In this document: one piece after another, positions 24,621 through 34,182 of the stretch
How positions within the stretch are numbered: position 1 is the stretch's first letter
Layout of the letters: every line of letters begins with the position of its first letter
From: Streptomyces rubiginosohelvolus
GTDB lineage: Bacteria; Actinomycetota; Actinomycetes; Streptomycetales; Streptomycetaceae
Assembly: GCF_014649875.1 (NCBI RefSeq)
Contig: NZ_BMTW01000005.1
Coordinates: forward strand, 232,663-296,662
DNA length: 64,000 bases
Reading direction: 5' to 3'
The notes under the pieces: model-generated
Seen by the model: only the letters and a program-made list of their open reading frames with translations
Told to the model about the DNA's origin: nothing
The model's database searches: none
Position numbers and translations under genes: made by a program

Positions 24621-25625
24621 GTGCTGCGACTCGTCGTAAGAAGACTTCTCCAGCTCATTCCCACCCTGCTCGGCCTGTCGGTCCTGCTGTTCCTCTGGCT
24701 GAACCGACTGCCCGGCGGACCCGCCACAGCGATCCTGGGCGAGCGGGCCACCGAAGCCGAAGTGGCGAGAATCAACCGCGCACTCGGGCTCGACGAGCCG
24801 GTGCACGTCCAGTACTGGCGCTTTCTCAAGCGCATCTTCGAGCTCGATCTCGGAACCTCCACCCAGACCGGCCAGCCGGTGTGGGACGAATTCACCCGCG
24901 CCTTCCCCGCCACCGTGGAGCTGAGCCTCGCGGCGATCCTGATCGCCGTCGTCGTCGGCATCCCGATGGGCTACCTCGCGGCCAAGCACCGCGGCGGCTG
25001 GCTGGACGTCGCCTCCGTCTCCGGATCGCTGCTCGGCATCTGCATCCCGGTCTTCTTCCTGGCCGTGCTGCTGCGCGGGATCTTCTCCGTACAGCTGCAG
25101 TGGTTCCCGAGCCAGGGGCGGCTCGACTCCGGCATCAACGCCACCGACGTCACCGGATTCGCCGTCCTGGACGGCCTGTTGACCGGTGAGTTCGACGCGA
25201 GCTGGAACGCGATCATGCACTTGATCCTGCCCGCCGTCGCACTGTCCTCGATCCCCCTCGCCGTCATCGTCCGGATGACCCGCGCCAGCGTCCTGGAGGT
25301 GCTCGGCGAGGACTACATCCGCACCGCCGAGTCCAAGGGCCTCGACAAGAAGACCGTGCGCGGACGCCATGTGCTGCGCAACGCGCTGCTGCCGGTGATC
25401 ACCGCGGTCGGCCTGCTGACCGGCAGCCTGCTCTCCGGAGCGGTGCTCACCGAGTCCGTCTTCGACTTCGGCGGCCTCGGCTCCTTCATCCGTACCGCGA
25501 TCGACGGCCGCGACTACCCGGTCCTCGTCGGGTTCATCCTCTTCATCGCGATGGTGTACGTGCTGATCAACCTGCTGGTCGACCTCGCGTACAGCATCAT
25601 CGACCCCAGAGTGCGGGTGCACTGA
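24621..25625 (+). CDS. Peptide ABC transporter permease (DppB-like)
   Basis: A 334-residue inner-membrane permease of the DppB/OppB type. It starts 'LRLVVRRLLQLIPTLLGLSVLLF' and has about six membrane segments with the cytoplasmic EAA loop around 'DYIRTAESKGLDKKTVRGRH', which contacts the ATPases. The GTG start at 24621 follows AAAGGGG. The next permease begins 1 nt after its stop. Confidence 0.93.
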   Translation: MLRLVVRRLLQLIPTLLGLSVLLFLWLNRLPGGPATAILGERATEAEVARINRALGLDEPVHVQYWRFLKRIFELDLGTSTQTGQPVWDEFTRAFPATVELSLAAILIAVVVGIPMGYLAAKHRGGWLDVASVSGSLLGICIPVFFLAVLLRGIFSVQLQWFPSQGRLDSGINATDVTGFAVLDGLLTGEFDASWNAIMHLILPAVALSSIPLAVIVRMTRASVLEVLGEDYIRTAESKGLDKKTVRGRHVLRNALLPVITAVGLLTGSLLSGAVLTESVFDFGGLGSFIRTAIDGRDYPVLVGFILFIAMVYVLINLLVDLAYSIIDPRVRVH

Positions 25626-25626
25626 C

Positions 25627-26589
25627 GTGACGATCCTGACCAACAAAGCAGACAAGATCGACCGTCTCGCCGAGCTGACGCAGAGCTCGGAGGCCGTCAC
25701 GGGCACCAGCCTGTGGCGCGAGGCGTTCCGCCGGATGCGCTCCAGCAAGATGGCGATCATCGGCGCGGTCATCATCGGCGCGTTCGTCCTCGTCGCGATC
25801 ATCGGCCCCTGGGTCGCGCCGCACGGGCCCACCGCGCAGAACTGGCGCAGCGAAGTCTTCCCCAACCAGGGCAAGTTCGTCGGCATGCGTGGCGAGAACT
25901 GGTTCGGCCTGGACCACCTGGGCCGCGACATGTTCTCCCGCTGGCTCGTCGGCGCCCGGCAGACGCTGCTCGTCGGTGTGGTCTCCATGCTCATCGGCCT
26001 GATCGTCGGCGCGCTCGTCGGTGTGCTCTCCGGAGCCGCCGCCACCCTCGGTGGCAAGGCCGGTCAGCGCGTCGACACCGTGATCATGCGCTTCACCGAC
26101 ATCATGCTGTCGCTGCCCTCGCTGCTGCTCGCGGTCTCCATCGCCGCCGTGCTCGGCCAGTCGCTGACCACCGTGATGATCGCCGTGGGTGTCGTCCAGA
26201 TCCCCATCTTCGCCCGCCTGCTGCGCGGTTCGATGCTGGTGCAGGGCGGCGCGGACTACGTGCTCGCCGCGAAGGCGGTCGGCATCCGGCGCAAGCGGAT
26301 CGTGCTCACGCAGATCCTGCCGAACTCGCTGAGCCCCGTGATCGTCCAGGCCACCCTGAGCCTGGCCACCGCGATCATCGAGGCCGCGGCCCTGTCCTAC
26401 CTGGGGCTCGGCAACCCCGACCCGGCCATTCCCGAGTGGGGCGTGATGCTCTCCCAGGCGCAGCGCTTCTTCGACAACGAGCCGATGATGGCCGCCTACC
26501 CGGCCGTCGGGATCATCATCACCGCCCTCGGCTTCACCTTGCTCGGCGAGGCCATGCGCGAAGCCCTCGACCCGAAGTTGCGAGGCTGA
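25627..26589 (+). CDS. Peptide ABC transporter permease (DppC-like)
   Basis: A 320-residue permease of the DppC/OppC type. The N-terminal 'REAFRRMRSSKMAIIGAVIIGAF' is the OppC-N domain, then 'GLDHLGRDMFSRWLVGARQTL' and the EAA loop 'DYVLAAKAVGIRRKRIVLTQ'. It starts with GTG one base after the upstream stop, so it is translationally coupled. It forms the membrane channel with the preceding permease. Confidence 0.93.
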   Translation: MTILTNKADKIDRLAELTQSSEAVTGTSLWREAFRRMRSSKMAIIGAVIIGAFVLVAIIGPWVAPHGPTAQNWRSEVFPNQGKFVGMRGENWFGLDHLGRDMFSRWLVGARQTLLVGVVSMLIGLIVGALVGVLSGAAATLGGKAGQRVDTVIMRFTDIMLSLPSLLLAVSIAAVLGQSLTTVMIAVGVVQIPIFARLLRGSMLVQGGADYVLAAKAVGIRRKRIVLTQILPNSLSPVIVQATLSLATAIIEAAALSYLGLGNPDPAIPEWGVMLSQAQRFFDNEPMMAAYPAVGIIITALGFTLLGEAMREALDPKLRG

Positions 26590-26595
26590 AGTCCC

Positions 26596-27584
<989 letters not shown>

Positions 27585-27588
<4 letters not shown>

Positions 27589-28877
27589 GCCTGCTCGAAC
27601 TGGACGACGTCAAAGTCCACTTCCCGGTCAAGAAGGGCCTCTTCTTCGACCGTACGGTGGGCCACGTCTACGCGGTCGACGGCGTCTCGCTGTCCATCGA
27701 GGCCGGTCAGACGTACGGCCTGGTCGGCGAGTCGGGCTGCGGCAAGACGACGCTCGGCCGGGCGGTCCTGCGGCTGAACGACATCACCGACGGCGGGGTC
27801 GTCTTCGACGGCACCGACCTGGCGAAGCTGCCGTCCGAGGAGATGCGGGCCTTCCGCCGCCGCCTCCAGATGGTCTTCCAGGACCCGCTGGGCAGCCTCA
27901 ACCCCCGGCAGAACATCGAGTCGATCCTGTCCGAGGGCATGGCCGCCCACGGCATCGGCAAGGACCAGACGGAGCGCCGGGAGAAGATCAAGGACATCCT
28001 GGCCAAGGTCGGCCTGCCGTCCAACGCGCTCTCCCGCTACCCGCACGAGTTCTCCGGCGGCCAGCGCCAGCGCATCGGCATCGCCCGCGCGCTGGTCCTG
28101 GAGCCGGACGTGATCATCTGCGACGAGCCGGTCTCCGCGCTCGACGTCTCGGTCCAGGCGCAGGTCATCAACCTGCTGGAGGAGCTCCAGGAGTCCCTCG
28201 GCCTGACCTACCTGGTGATCGCGCACGACCTCGCGGTCGTCCGGCACATCTCGGACGTCATCGGGGTGATGTACCTCGGCGGGCTCGTCGAGGAGGCCCC
28301 GAGCGACGCGCTGTACGCGAAGCCCCGGCACCCGTACACCAAGGCGCTGATGTCGGCCGTCCCGGTGCCCGACCCCGAGGTCGAGGACCGCCGCGAGCGC
28401 ATCCTCCTCCACGGCGACCTGCCCTCCCCGGCGAACCCGCCGGCCGGCTGCCGCTTCCACACCCGCTGCCCGTGGGTGCAGGAGACCAAGTGCGCCACGG
28501 AGCGTCCGCCGCTGCTGGACACCGGCGACGGGCACAAGGTGGCCTGCCACTTCACGGCCGAGATCGAGGCCGGCACGGTGAAGCAGACCCTGGCCACCGG
28601 CATCGAGGCGGTCACGGGGACGGAGACGGTGGCGGCCGAGGCGGTGGAGGTCTCGGAGGGCGAGACCGAGACCGAGGTTCCGGCGGCCGACGCCCCTGAG
28701 AAGGCGCCCGTGACCGTACCGGCCCAGGCCGACGCGGACGCCAAGGAGAAGGCGGCGGCCGCCGAGGAGACCGGGGCGAAGGCTTCGGACGCCACGGACG
28801 TCGAGAAGGAGACGGCCGACGCCACGGACGAGGCTTCGGGCGCCACGGAGAAGGCGGAGGGCAGCCCCAAGGCCTAG
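27585..28877 (+). CDS. Peptide ABC transporter ATP-binding protein (DppF-like) with acidic tail
   Basis: A 430-residue ATPase subunit. The first 330 or so residues are a standard DppF: Walker A 'GESGCGKT', signature 'FSGGQRQRIGIARAL', Walker B 'VIICDEPVSAL', H-loop 'VIAHDLAVV' and the C-terminal Cys motif 'CRFHTRCPWVQETKC'. About 90 further residues form a low-complexity Ala/Glu/Thr-rich tail ('ETETEVPAADAPEKAPVTV', 'AKEKAAAAEETGAKA') absent from most family members (usual length about 330). The tail is probably disordered; a role is unknown. Confidence 0.92.
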
Positions 28878-28906
28878 GGAGCGTCCGGGACCGGCACAAT
28901 TGCCCG

Positions 28907-29578
28907 GTGCTCACCGAACTGTTCACGCCCTCCGTCCAGCATGCGCTCGACCTCGTCGGGATCTTCGTCTTCGCGATCTCGGGCGCCCTGCTCGCCGTCC
29001 GCAAGAACTTCGATGTCTTCGGCATCGCGGTTCTCGCGGAGGTGACAGCGCTGGGCGGAGGGCTGTTCCGTGACGTCATGATCGGCGCGATCCCGCCCGC
29101 CGCCTTCACCGACCTCGGCTACTTCATCACCCCGCTGTTCGCCGCCGGCCTGGTCTTCTTCCTCCACCCGCACGTGGAGCGCATCCAGGTCGGCGTCAAC
29201 GTCTTCGACGCGGCGGGGCTCGGCCTGTTCTGCGTGACCGGCACGGTCAAGGCGTACGAGTACGGCCTCGGGCTGACCGCGTCCGCCGCGCTCGGCCTGG
29301 CCACGGCGGTCGGCGGCGGTGTGCTGCGCGACGTCCTCGCCAACGAGGTCCCTTCGCTGCTGCGCTGGGACCGCGACCTGTACGCGGTGCCCGCGATCGT
29401 GGGCGCGACCATGGTGGTCCTGTGCATCCGCTTCGACACCCTGAACGCGCTGACCAGCGGGATGGCGGTGATCGCCGCGTTCGTCCTGCGGCTGCTGGCG
29501 CTGCGCTTCCACTGGCGGGCGCCCCGCGCCTACAACCGGTCCTCCGCACGGGCCGAGGAGGGCTCGGCGGCGACCTAG
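28907..29578 (+). CDS. TRIC-family (UPF0126/YicG-like) cation channel protein
   Basis: A 223-residue membrane protein with two similar three-helix halves ending in Gly-rich 'TALGGGLFRDVMIG' and 'TAVGGGVLRDVLANEVP', the duplicated signature of prokaryotic trimeric intracellular cation channels. About seven hydrophobic segments are visible and a short charged tail follows. It starts with GTG; CACAAT lies 6 nt before it with no ribosome-binding site, so a leaderless message is possible. It begins 29 bp after the transporter operon. Confidence 0.85.
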   Translation: MLTELFTPSVQHALDLVGIFVFAISGALLAVRKNFDVFGIAVLAEVTALGGGLFRDVMIGAIPPAAFTDLGYFITPLFAAGLVFFLHPHVERIQVGVNVFDAAGLGLFCVTGTVKAYEYGLGLTASAALGLATAVGGGVLRDVLANEVPSLLRWDRDLYAVPAIVGATMVVLCIRFDTLNALTSGMAVIAAFVLRLLALRFHWRAPRAYNRSSARAEEGSAAT

Positions 29579-29663
29579 GGTGCCTTGCACCGCGATCCGC
29601 CCGCCATGATTCGGCAACGAAAAAGCTACCGCTCAGTAATGCAATGGATGTACCGTGCATGCC

Positions 29664-30545
29664 ATGGCACAGGCAGCGACTGAGGCAGTGACCGGAGCGG
29701 CGCGGACCGCCCCGGCGACCATCGGCGACAGCGAGTTCGACCGCGACACCGCGGTCACCCTGCGCGAGGAGGGCGTCTACGGCGCCGAGCTCTCCGCGGG
29801 CTGGACGATCATCCACGCCGTCAACGGCGGCTATCTGCTGGCCCTGCTCGGCCGGGCCCTGGGTGAAGCCCTGCCGCATCCCGACCCGTTCTCCGTCTCG
29901 GCGCACTACCTCACCGCCTCCGTGCCCGGCCCCGCGGTGATCCGCACCCAGACCGTCCGGACCGGCCGCACCCTCTCCACGGGCCAGGCCTCCCTCTTCC
30001 AGTACGCGGAGGACAGCAGCGAGATCGAGCGCATCCGGGTCCTGGCCACCTACGGCGACCTGGACACGCTCCCCGACGACGTCCGCACCACGGCCCTGCC
30101 GCCCGCCATGCCCGACCGGGACCACTGCCTCGGCCCGAGCGACGGCGCGCCCAGGATCCCCGGCAGCTCCGCCATCACCGACCGCCTCGACATCAAGCTC
30201 GACCCGGCCACCGTCGGCTGGGCGATCGGCGCCCCGTCCGGCAAGGGCGAGATGCGCGGCTGGTTCGGCCTGGCCGACGGCCGCGACCCGGACCCGCTGT
30301 CGCTTCTGCTCACCGTGGACGCCCTGCCGCCGACCTCGTTCGAGCTGGGCCTGACCGGCTGGACCCCCACCGTCGAGCTGACCACCCACATCCGCTGCCG
30401 CCCCGCGCCCGGCCCGCTGCGCGTCGCCATCACCACCCGCAACCTCGCCGGCGGCTTCCTGGAGGAGGACGCCGAGGTCTGGGACAGCGCCGACCGCCTC
30501 GTCGCCCAGTCCCGCCAGCTCGCCAAGGCCCCGCGCACGAAGTAA
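29664..30545 (+). CDS. Thioesterase family protein (double hot-dog acyl-CoA thioesterase type)
   Basis: A 293-residue protein resembling TesB-like acyl-CoA thioesterases: 'HAVNGGYLLALLGRALGEAL' in the first hot-dog half, and a second half with 'PPTSFELGLTGWTPTVELTTHIR'. It probably hydrolyses an acyl-CoA in the cytoplasm. The start is uncertain: GTG 29655 and ATG 29664 are both possible and neither has a ribosome-binding site. A TCAGTAA element at 29633 resembles the repeats in the nearby TetR promoter region. It converges with the TetR gene. Confidence 0.75.
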   Translation: MAQAATEAVTGAARTAPATIGDSEFDRDTAVTLREEGVYGAELSAGWTIIHAVNGGYLLALLGRALGEALPHPDPFSVSAHYLTASVPGPAVIRTQTVRTGRTLSTGQASLFQYAEDSSEIERIRVLATYGDLDTLPDDVRTTALPPAMPDRDHCLGPSDGAPRIPGSSAITDRLDIKLDPATVGWAIGAPSGKGEMRGWFGLADGRDPDPLSLLLTVDALPPTSFELGLTGWTPTVELTTHIRCRPAPGPLRVAITTRNLAGGFLEEDAEVWDSADRLVAQSRQLAKAPRTK

Positions 30546-30587
30546 TGCGTACGTACTAAGGCTTACGGACGTAAGGGAACGGCTCCC

Positions 30588-30618
30588 GCGCCCGTCCGGG
30601 GCGGCCCCGGGCGGGCGC
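30588..30618. terminator. GC-rich hairpin between thioesterase and TetR genes
   Basis: GCGCCCGTCCGGGGC (30588-30602) and GCCCCGGGCGGGCGC (30604-30618) are nearly perfect inverted repeats (one mismatch) between two convergent stops, serving as a bidirectional terminator. Confidence 0.65.
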
Positions 30619-30653
30619 CGCCGTAGTCGGTCCCGGGCGGGGCGCCGTCCCTG

Positions 30654-31292
30654 TCAGTCCCTGGCGGGTGCCTCGTCGAGCCAGTGCGCCCGGCCGATGG
30701 TGACCAGCCGCAGGCGTCGCCGGGCCACCCGGACGACCTCCGCCTCGCCCTCGGGTCCGGCCTCCAGCAGGGTCGACGTGGTGATCACCATGTGGTCCAC
30801 ATAGAGGCCGCCGAGCATCAGCAGATCCTCCTCGCTCCACCCCGCCGCCCCCGGCTCCTGGCCGAGCGCGCACGCCACCTCCTCGGCGAACCGCCGCAGT
30901 TGAGCCGCGATCGCCGCGCGCACCGGGCCGACCCCGCCGTGCTGCTCACGCGCGATGAACCGGAAGTGGGCGGGCTGCGCACCGACATGACGCGCTATCA
31001 CCGCCACGCTGCGGTCCAGCCGCTCCTCGCTGTCGCCCGTCTCCGCGAGCACCGCGGCGATCAGCCCGTGCAGGCTGCCCAGGGTCTCCTCCACCAGGGC
31101 GACGCCGAGCGCCGCGGTGTCCTCGAAGTGCCGGTAGAAGGCCGTCGGCGTGACCCCGGCGGCCCGGGTCACCTCCCGCAGTCCCAGGCTGCTCAGGCTC
31201 TGGTGCTCCAGGAGGGCGAGCGCCGCGTCCAGGAGGGCCTGGCGCGTCCTGAGCTTCTGGGTCTGGCGAATGCCGGCGGGAGTGTGACTCAT
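30654..31292 (-). CDS. TetR family transcriptional regulator
   Basis: A 212-residue regulator with an N-terminal TetR helix-turn-helix ('RQALLDAALALLEHQSL', 'LREVTRAAGVTPTAFYRHF') at about residues 17-60 and a helical ligand-binding C-terminal domain. The sequence around 'TPTAFYRHFEDTAALG' resembles FabR/fatty-acid-type members, and a thioesterase gene lies convergent to it, but the ligand is unknown. Repeated TCAGTRAACA elements in the divergent promoter region suggest autoregulation and control of the small membrane-protein genes on the other side. Confidence 0.88.
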   Translation of the reverse strand: MSHTPAGIRQTQKLRTRQALLDAALALLEHQSLSSLGLREVTRAAGVTPTAFYRHFEDTAALGVALVEETLGSLHGLIAAVLAETGDSEERLDRSVAVIARHVGAQPAHFRFIAREQHGGVGPVRAAIAAQLRRFAEEVACALGQEPGAAGWSEEDLLMLGGLYVDHMVITTSTLLEAGPEGEAEVVRVARRRLRLVTIGRAHWLDEAPARD

Positions 31293-31297
31293 GCCAT

Positions 31298-31363
31298 TCA
31301 GTAAACAACCGTTCTCCGAGTCTGGGGAAGGGTGCGGGGTTTAGACTTTCGAGTCAGTGAACA
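31298..31363. promoter_or_regulatory. Two TCAGTRAACA repeats in the tetR divergent region
   Basis: TCAGTAAACA at 31298-31307 (just upstream of tetR) and TCAGTGAACA at 31354-31363 (inside CGAGT-CAGTGAAC-ACTCG, a short dyad) are spaced 56 bp. TTAGACT lies between them as a possible -10 element for the rightward genes. They are plausible TetR operators. Confidence 0.5.
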
Positions 31364-31408
31364 CTCGTACTCCGAACGGCTTTCGTCGTCGAACAGAGAG
31401 GTTCCGCC

Positions 31409-31564
31409 GTGCTCGTCCTCGTCGCCGCGCTGCTCCTGCTGGGAATCCTCCTCGGGGCGGTCGCCCACCTCCCGCTGCCGCTGACCCTGGCCGCCACGGC
31501 CGTGATCGGCTGCTGGCTGCTGATCTTCGCCGTACGCGAGCGCACATCGCGCCGCACCCACTGA
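31409..31564 (+). CDS. Small membrane protein, 51 aa
   Basis: A short open frame starting at GTG 31409 with GAGAGG 7-8 nt upstream. It encodes a hydrophobic stretch 'VAALLLLGILLGAVAHLPL', a second 'LTLAATAVIGCWLLIFAV' and a basic end 'RERTSRRTH': two membrane segments with a positively charged tail. It lies divergent from tetR and directly ahead of a DUF4190-like membrane protein gene, probably in one transcript. Function unknown. Confidence 0.7.
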   Translation: MLVLVAALLLLGILLGAVAHLPLPLTLAATAVIGCWLLIFAVRERTSRRTH

Positions 31565-31637
31565 CCCGCCGTACGTACCGACTCGCCGCACCCGCCGAGC
31601 CTGCCGTTTCCCGGACCGATCCGAAGGAGCTCGCACC

Positions 31638-32015
31638 ATGACCCTCACCCTCATCGACCGCACCCACCGCACGGACGCCGCCCCCGACAGGGGCGCGGAC
31701 ACGGCCCTCGACAAGGACGTCGTCGGCACGGATGCGGCGCCGGAGATGGCCCCCGACTCCGCTCCGCGCCGGGCCGTCGGCCGTGAGGCGGACGGTCTCG
31801 CCGTAGCCTCGTTCGTCCTCGGCCTCGTCGGGCTGCTGGTCTTCAACATCGTGCTCGGGCCGATGGCGATCGTGATGGCGCTGCTGGCCCTCGCGCGGCA
31901 CACCCGCCGCCGGGGCCGCGCCTTCCTCGGCCTCGCCCTGGGCGTCGCCGACCTCGCCGTGCTCGCCGCCCTGGTCACCGCCAACGGCACCGTCGCCTGG
32001 AGCATCGGGGGCTGA
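31638..32015 (+). CDS. DUF4190-like membrane protein
   Basis: A 125-residue protein. The first 50 residues are polar and Asp/Ala-rich; then come two membrane segments with the DUF4190 pattern '[20 protein letters not shown]' and '[20 protein letters not shown]'. GAAGGAG lies 9 nt before the ATG. It follows the 51-aa membrane protein gene by 73 bp. No function is known for the family. Confidence 0.8.
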   Translation: MTLTLIDRTHRTDAAPDRGADTALDKDVVGTDAAPEMAPDSAPRRAVGREADGLAVASFVLGLVGLLVFNIVLGPMAIVMALLALARHTRRRGRAFLGLALGVADLAVLAALVTANGTVAWSIGG

Positions 32016-32191
32016 CACAGGCCCCGAAGCGGCCCCGTGAGTCGCTCTCCCCGTTCCGGATCGGGCTCCGGACCGGGACCTTCGGCCGGTCTCCGTACCG
32101 GTCCGCCGCGCTCCGTGAAGGCGTGCGCGGGGACCAGGCCGTGACGCGCCCGGCATGCGCCCCACCCCAGGCTCGTAGAATCGGCCCCACC

Positions 32192-33361
32192 ATGGCTTAC
32201 CTCGACCACGCCGCGACCACCCCGATGCTTCCCGAAGCGATCGGGGCGATGACCGCCCAGCTCTGCGTCACCGGCAACGCGTCCTCACTGCACGCCGCCG
32301 GACGCCGGGCCCGCCGCACCGTCGAGGAGTCCAGAGAAGCCCTCGCCGACTCCCTCGGCGCCCGCCCCAGCGAGGTGGTGTTCACCTCCGGCGGCACGGA
32401 GGCCGACAACCTCGCCGTCAAGGGCCTCTACTGGTCCCGCCGCGATGCCGACCCCCGCCGCACCCGGGTCCTCGCCGGCCCCGTCGAACACCACGCCGTC
32501 CTCGACGCCGTCGACTGGCTCGCCGAGCACGAGGGCGCGAACGTCGACTACCTCCCCGTCGACCGCCACGGCCGGGTCCACCCCGAAGACCTGCGCGAGG
32601 CGATCCTCAAGAACCCCGACGACATCGCCATGATCACCGTGATGTGGGCCAACAACGAGATCGGCACGATCATGCCGGTACGTGAACTGGCGGCGGTGGC
32701 AGCGGAGTTCGGGATCCCCATGCACGCCGACGCGGTCCAGGCCTTCGGTCAGCTGGAGGTCGACTTCGCCCGCTCCGGACTGGCCGCGATGACGGTCAGC
32801 GGACACAAGATCGGCGGCCCGTTCGGCATCGGCGCGCTGCTGCTGGGCCGCGACCACACCCCCGTGCCCGTCCTGCACGGCGGCGGCCAGGAGCGGCACG
32901 TGCGCTCCGGCACCCTGGACGTGCCCGCCGTCGCCTCGTTCGCCGTCGCCGGAGGGCTGGCGGCCGAACGGCGCGAGGAGTTCGCCCGGCGCGTGGGCGC
33001 CCTGCGCGACGAACTGGTGACCGCCGTGCGCCTGGCCGTGCCGGACGCCGTGCTCGGCGGCGACCCGGACCCCGCCGGACGCCTGCCCGCCAACGCCCAC
33101 TTCAGCTTCCCCGGCTGCGAGGGCGACTCCCTGCTCCTGCTGCTGGACGCGCAGGGCATCGAATGCTCCACCGGCTCCGCCTGCACCGCCGGGATCGCCC
33201 AGCCCAGCCACGTACTCCTCGCCACCGGAACCGATCCCGACCTGGCCCGGGGCACCCTGCGCTTCTCGCTCGGCCACACCTCGACCGAGGACGACGTGAA
33301 GGCGCTCGCCGAGGCGATCGGCCCCGCGGTCGAGCGGGCGAGGACGGCCGGACTCAGCTGA
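32192..33361 (+). CDS. Cysteine desulfurase (NifS/IscS family)
   Basis: A 389-residue PLP enzyme removing sulfur from cysteine as a protein-bound persulfide. '[12 protein letters not shown]' and '[15 protein letters not shown]' are family signatures; the PLP Lys is in '[12 protein letters not shown]' (about residue 208) and the catalytic Cys in '[19 protein letters not shown]' (about 325). The nearby mnmA gene uses such sulfur for tRNA 2-thiolation, so this is its probable donor. A TAGAAT box ends 10 nt before the ATG and there is no ribosome-binding site, so the message is nearly leaderless. Confidence 0.94.
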   Translation: MAYLDHAATTPMLPEAIGAMTAQLCVTGNASSLHAAGRRARRTVEESREALADSLGARPSEVVFTSGGTEADNLAVKGLYWSRRDADPRRTRVLAGPVEHHAVLDAVDWLAEHEGANVDYLPVDRHGRVHPEDLREAILKNPDDIAMITVMWANNEIGTIMPVRELAAVAAEFGIPMHADAVQAFGQLEVDFARSGLAAMTVSGHKIGGPFGIGALLLGRDHTPVPVLHGGGQERHVRSGTLDVPAVASFAVAGGLAAERREEFARRVGALRDELVTAVRLAVPDAVLGGDPDPAGRLPANAHFSFPGCEGDSLLLLLDAQGIECSTGSACTAGIAQPSHVLLATGTDPDLARGTLRFSLGHTSTEDDVKALAEAIGPAVERARTAGLS

Positions 33362-33383
33362 CGAGGGCCGCCACCCGGCTCCG

Positions 33384-34121
33384 CTACGCCTTCGCCGACG
33401 GCGAGGGCGTGGGGCTCGGCGGCGCCGTCGCGGCCCGCCGCACCAGCTCCAGGTACCGCTCCCAGTCCCAGTGCGGCCCCGGATCGGTGTGGTCGGTGCC
33501 CGGCACCTCCACATGCCCGATGATGTGCTCCCGGTCGATGGGTATGCCGTGCCGCGCGCAGATCGACGCCGTGAGCCGCGCCGACGACGCGTACATCGCC
33601 TTCGTGAGGTCCTTCGGCCGGTCCACGAACCCCTCGTGCTCGATGCCGACCGCCCGCTCGTTGAACGACCGGTTGCCCGCCTGGTACGCCACGTCCAGCT
33701 CGCGGATCATCTGCACCACCCGCCCGTCCTGCCCCACGATGTAGTGCGTCGCGGCCTGGTGGGCGGGGTCCTGGAACACCTTCACCGCGCTGGCGAAGCT
33801 GCCCTGGGTGACATGGATGATCACCCGGTCGATGGGGAAGTCGTCGGGCCGGTCCGCGCGCCGCCAGTTCGCCTCCGACGCGGCCACCCAGGTCGCCCCC
33901 GCGTAGTCCAGCTCACCCGGCTTCCGCGGCTTCTCGACGCCGGGGACCTGCCACCACAGGCGCTTCACCTGGTCGCGCGCGAGCACGGCGGCGGTGCCGG
34001 CGGCCGCCACCACGCCTCCGCCGATCAGCAGTGCGCGGCGGCTGACGCCGTCCGCCGGCTTCTTCCGCGAAGGCTTTCCCGAGGGCTTTCGCGCGGCCCG
34101 GGTGCTCCCGTTGTTCCCCAT
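33384..34121 (-). CDS. Exported N-acetylmuramoyl-L-alanine amidase (Amidase_2)
   Basis: A 245-residue protein. A basic N-terminus followed by 'SRRALLIGGGVVAAAGTAAV' is a twin-arginine-like signal. The Amidase_2/PGRP-type zinc domain has 'VIIHVTQGS', 'ATHYIVGQDGRVVQMI', 'AVGIEHEGF' and 'IIGHVEVPGTDHTDPGPHWDW', with the His and Asp/Glu residues expected of zinc binding. It should cut the amide bond between muramic acid and peptide in the cell wall. It lies, in the opposite direction, between two genes of tRNA thiolation, and ends in a Pro/Ser-rich tail. Confidence 0.87.
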   Translation of the reverse strand: MGNNGSTRAARKPSGKPSRKKPADGVSRRALLIGGGVVAAAGTAAVLARDQVKRLWWQVPGVEKPRKPGELDYAGATWVAASEANWRRADRPDDFPIDRVIIHVTQGSFASAVKVFQDPAHQAATHYIVGQDGRVVQMIRELDVAYQAGNRSFNERAVGIEHEGFVDRPKDLTKAMYASSARLTASICARHGIPIDREHIIGHVEVPGTDHTDPGPHWDWERYLELVRRAATAPPSPTPSPSAKA

Positions 34122-34182
34122 GTGATCGTCAACGCTTATCCGCGAGCGTTCGGTTCCCGGCGACCCGTACCCTGGAGGGGCT

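Noticed and set aside
24528..26057. Long open frame antisense to the peptide permease genes (and similar long antisense frames at 51303-54029, 38622-41558 and 55406-58459)
   Set aside because: In DNA this rich in G+C, stop codons are rare and mirror-frame openings are expected. The opposite strand encodes recognisable proteins with proper start sites, and the antisense products are low-complexity.
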